Below are positions 62,776 through 64,000 of a DNA stretch of 64,000 bases, piece after piece. The notes under the pieces were generated by a model. It made no database searches, was not told the origin of the DNA, and worked only from the letters and a program-made list of their open reading frames with translations. The stretch is from Stictocephala bisonia (Eukaryota; Arthropoda; Insecta; Hemiptera; Membracidae), in assembly GCA_035578905.1 (NCBI GenBank), contig JAQJVL010000004.1:6507175-6571174 (forward strand). Direction: 5' to 3'. Both the position numbers and the translations under genes were made by a program. Numbering within the stretch: position 1 is the stretch's first letter; the number at the start of each line of letters is the position of its first letter.

Positions 62776-63339
62776 TTATAAAAACGCAGAGTCAAAAAAG
62801 GTTCAGAGTGGGTAACAACAGAATATATTGATAAAAGTGGGCTTAAAAAATTAGAGGGATTTTGATGTCATTACAGATATTGTTACATTGTTATCGTGAC
62901 TGAAAGAAAAACAATTCGCAAAGAAACTTTTCAATTCTTTATTCAATTAATTCAGACACTACTTTATGTATAATACGTTGCAGAAATGGAATCTAATTCT
63001 TTCATAGAGTGGTTAAACAAACGTTATAACTTGTATACCTAAGTGAAGGTAGGTGGGTGGCCCGTTGTGGTCTTGTCTGTGTGTATATGAGTGGGAGGAT
63101 CATCATTAGCTGTGTATCTGAGTAGGAGGGCGTATTGCTGTTGTCGTATCGGGGGCCGGTACCGGCAAACAGCCAAGGTGCCCGTTTACGTCGTGTGGGA
63201 GGAGCACCTGTCGTGTGCTTATGATTTTAATTTGTGATAAGACGATAGAATTCTATTTATGAAAGTTAACTTTCCTTTTTATTATAGTATAAAATGTTTT
63301 ATCAACGTTCTTTTGTCATTTTGAGTCCATATGAGATAT
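62776..63339. other. Non-coding DNA with a distant relative of the 9-kb minisatellite
   Basis: TATATGAGTGGGAGGATCAT, followed by GTGTATCTGAGTAGGAGGG at 63087-63130, resembles the 36-bp monomers near 9300 and 10870. A CCGGTACCGG palindrome lies near 63158. Confidence 0.5.
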
Positions 63340-63600
63340 TTCTATCCACGTGTTGGCAGGAATGGGTTCTCATTGTCATGTCACACGTTTCAAGTAGGTG
63401 ATGTCGGAAGTGTCAAGTGGATGGATTGTCATGTGTTATGTTTCAAGTGAATAGGTAGATCTCATTATCGTGTCTCATGTGTCAAGTGGATAGGTAAGTC
63501 TGATTATCATGTCTCAAGTTTCAAGTAGATGGGTGGATCTCATTATCGTGTCTTATGTGTCAAGTGGATGGGTGGGTTATTATTGTCGTGTGCAGGCCAT
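63340..63600. repeat. Degenerate repeat of about 60 bp
   Basis: TCATTATCGTGTCTCATGTG and GTCAAGTGGATGGGTGG phrases recur four to five times with drift. Confidence 0.75.
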
Positions 63601-64000
63601 GTAGGATTGTTATCAGTTATATGTAATTATATATGGTTATCACAAAGAGTTATCACAAACAAAAGTGAAATACTTCTGAAGTCATCGTCCTAGTTTGTTA
63701 ATGAGCACTTCGAAGGATCTCATTTTTACCTAACCAGTACATAATGATGCATAAAGAATGGTCGAATGTAAGCCTCACGCTACAAAATTAGATTTGATTT
63801 GATTAACGCGCCTCATAATTGAGTTTCGCCCATCCGAATGAAAACAGAAGATTAATGACTAACAGAAAAAACGTTAGAATTATCTTCTGACCTGAACATA
63901 TAGCCTAAATATCGCAATGTAAAAACCCATTTGAATTTTCATTCTTTTTACTAATTTGTTATTGTATAATAACGTCAATAATATTAGGTAAAAATTAAAA
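63601..64000. other. AT-rich non-coding DNA
   Basis: Nothing recognised up to the window end. Confidence 0.5.

Overview
The window looks like non-coding, AT-rich genomic DNA of an animal, most likely an arthropod and probably an insect. The basis is eukaryotic layout (no operons, no dense genes), GTTAGG-rich tracts, and decayed animal-type transposons (a Jockey/CR1-like LINE, a Penelope-like element, hAT-type and other MITEs). I cannot name the species. I found no intact protein-coding gene. The long open frames between about 9.2 and 12.3 kb are by-products of repeats whose periods are multiples of 2 or 3.

Layout. 0-5 kb: a candidate last coding exon (174-301), AT-rich DNA, a 405-bp MITE and an indel-rich local duplication. 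4.9-6.3 kb: a 64-bp satellite split by an 801-bp hAT-type MITE with a perfect 8-bp target duplication. 8.5-12.2 kb: a degraded LINE fragment, 36/108-bp and 76-bp minisatellites and a roughly 740-bp CT microsatellite. 12.5-16.4 kb: a 102-bp minisatellite broken by a Penelope-like 3' end with a hammerhead-like motif, a LINE-like tail and a 2-kb element with near-identical 500-bp direct repeats. 18.0-19.2 kb: a Penelope GIY-YIG endonuclease remnant and a 78-bp array. 20.6-24.5 kb: a MITE, a 38-bp array with a second MITE inside it, and a 94-96-bp array. 25.3-29.2 kb: a 43-bp array split by a 5'-truncated LINE of 2.8 kb carrying endonuclease and reverse transcriptase remnants. 29.4-35.3 kb: a possible promoter/5' exon, 85-, 27- and 67-bp arrays, and a palindrome of about 0.6 kb.

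35.9-41.1 kb: a large 59-bp array containing a nested 36-bp array and a tRNA-like sequence. 44.1-49.3 kb: an 81-bp array of about 64 monomers with 243-bp higher-order repeats. 50.3-60 kb: two elements with terminal inverted repeats, and minisatellites of about 30/140, 80 and 119 bp. 60.5-64 kb: a second copy of the 20.6-kb MITE, a 56/53-bp array and weak repeats.

No genes work together here. The coherent story is structural: by my rough sum, over a third of the window is tandem repeat, and these arrays repeatedly received transposon insertions whose flanks are recognisable because the array sequence is known on both sides. I saw no evidence of a new enzymatic or defence system. The items most worth checking are the candidate exon, the two Penelope/hammerhead-like motifs, the 2-kb unclassified element and the 34.7-35.3 kb palindrome.
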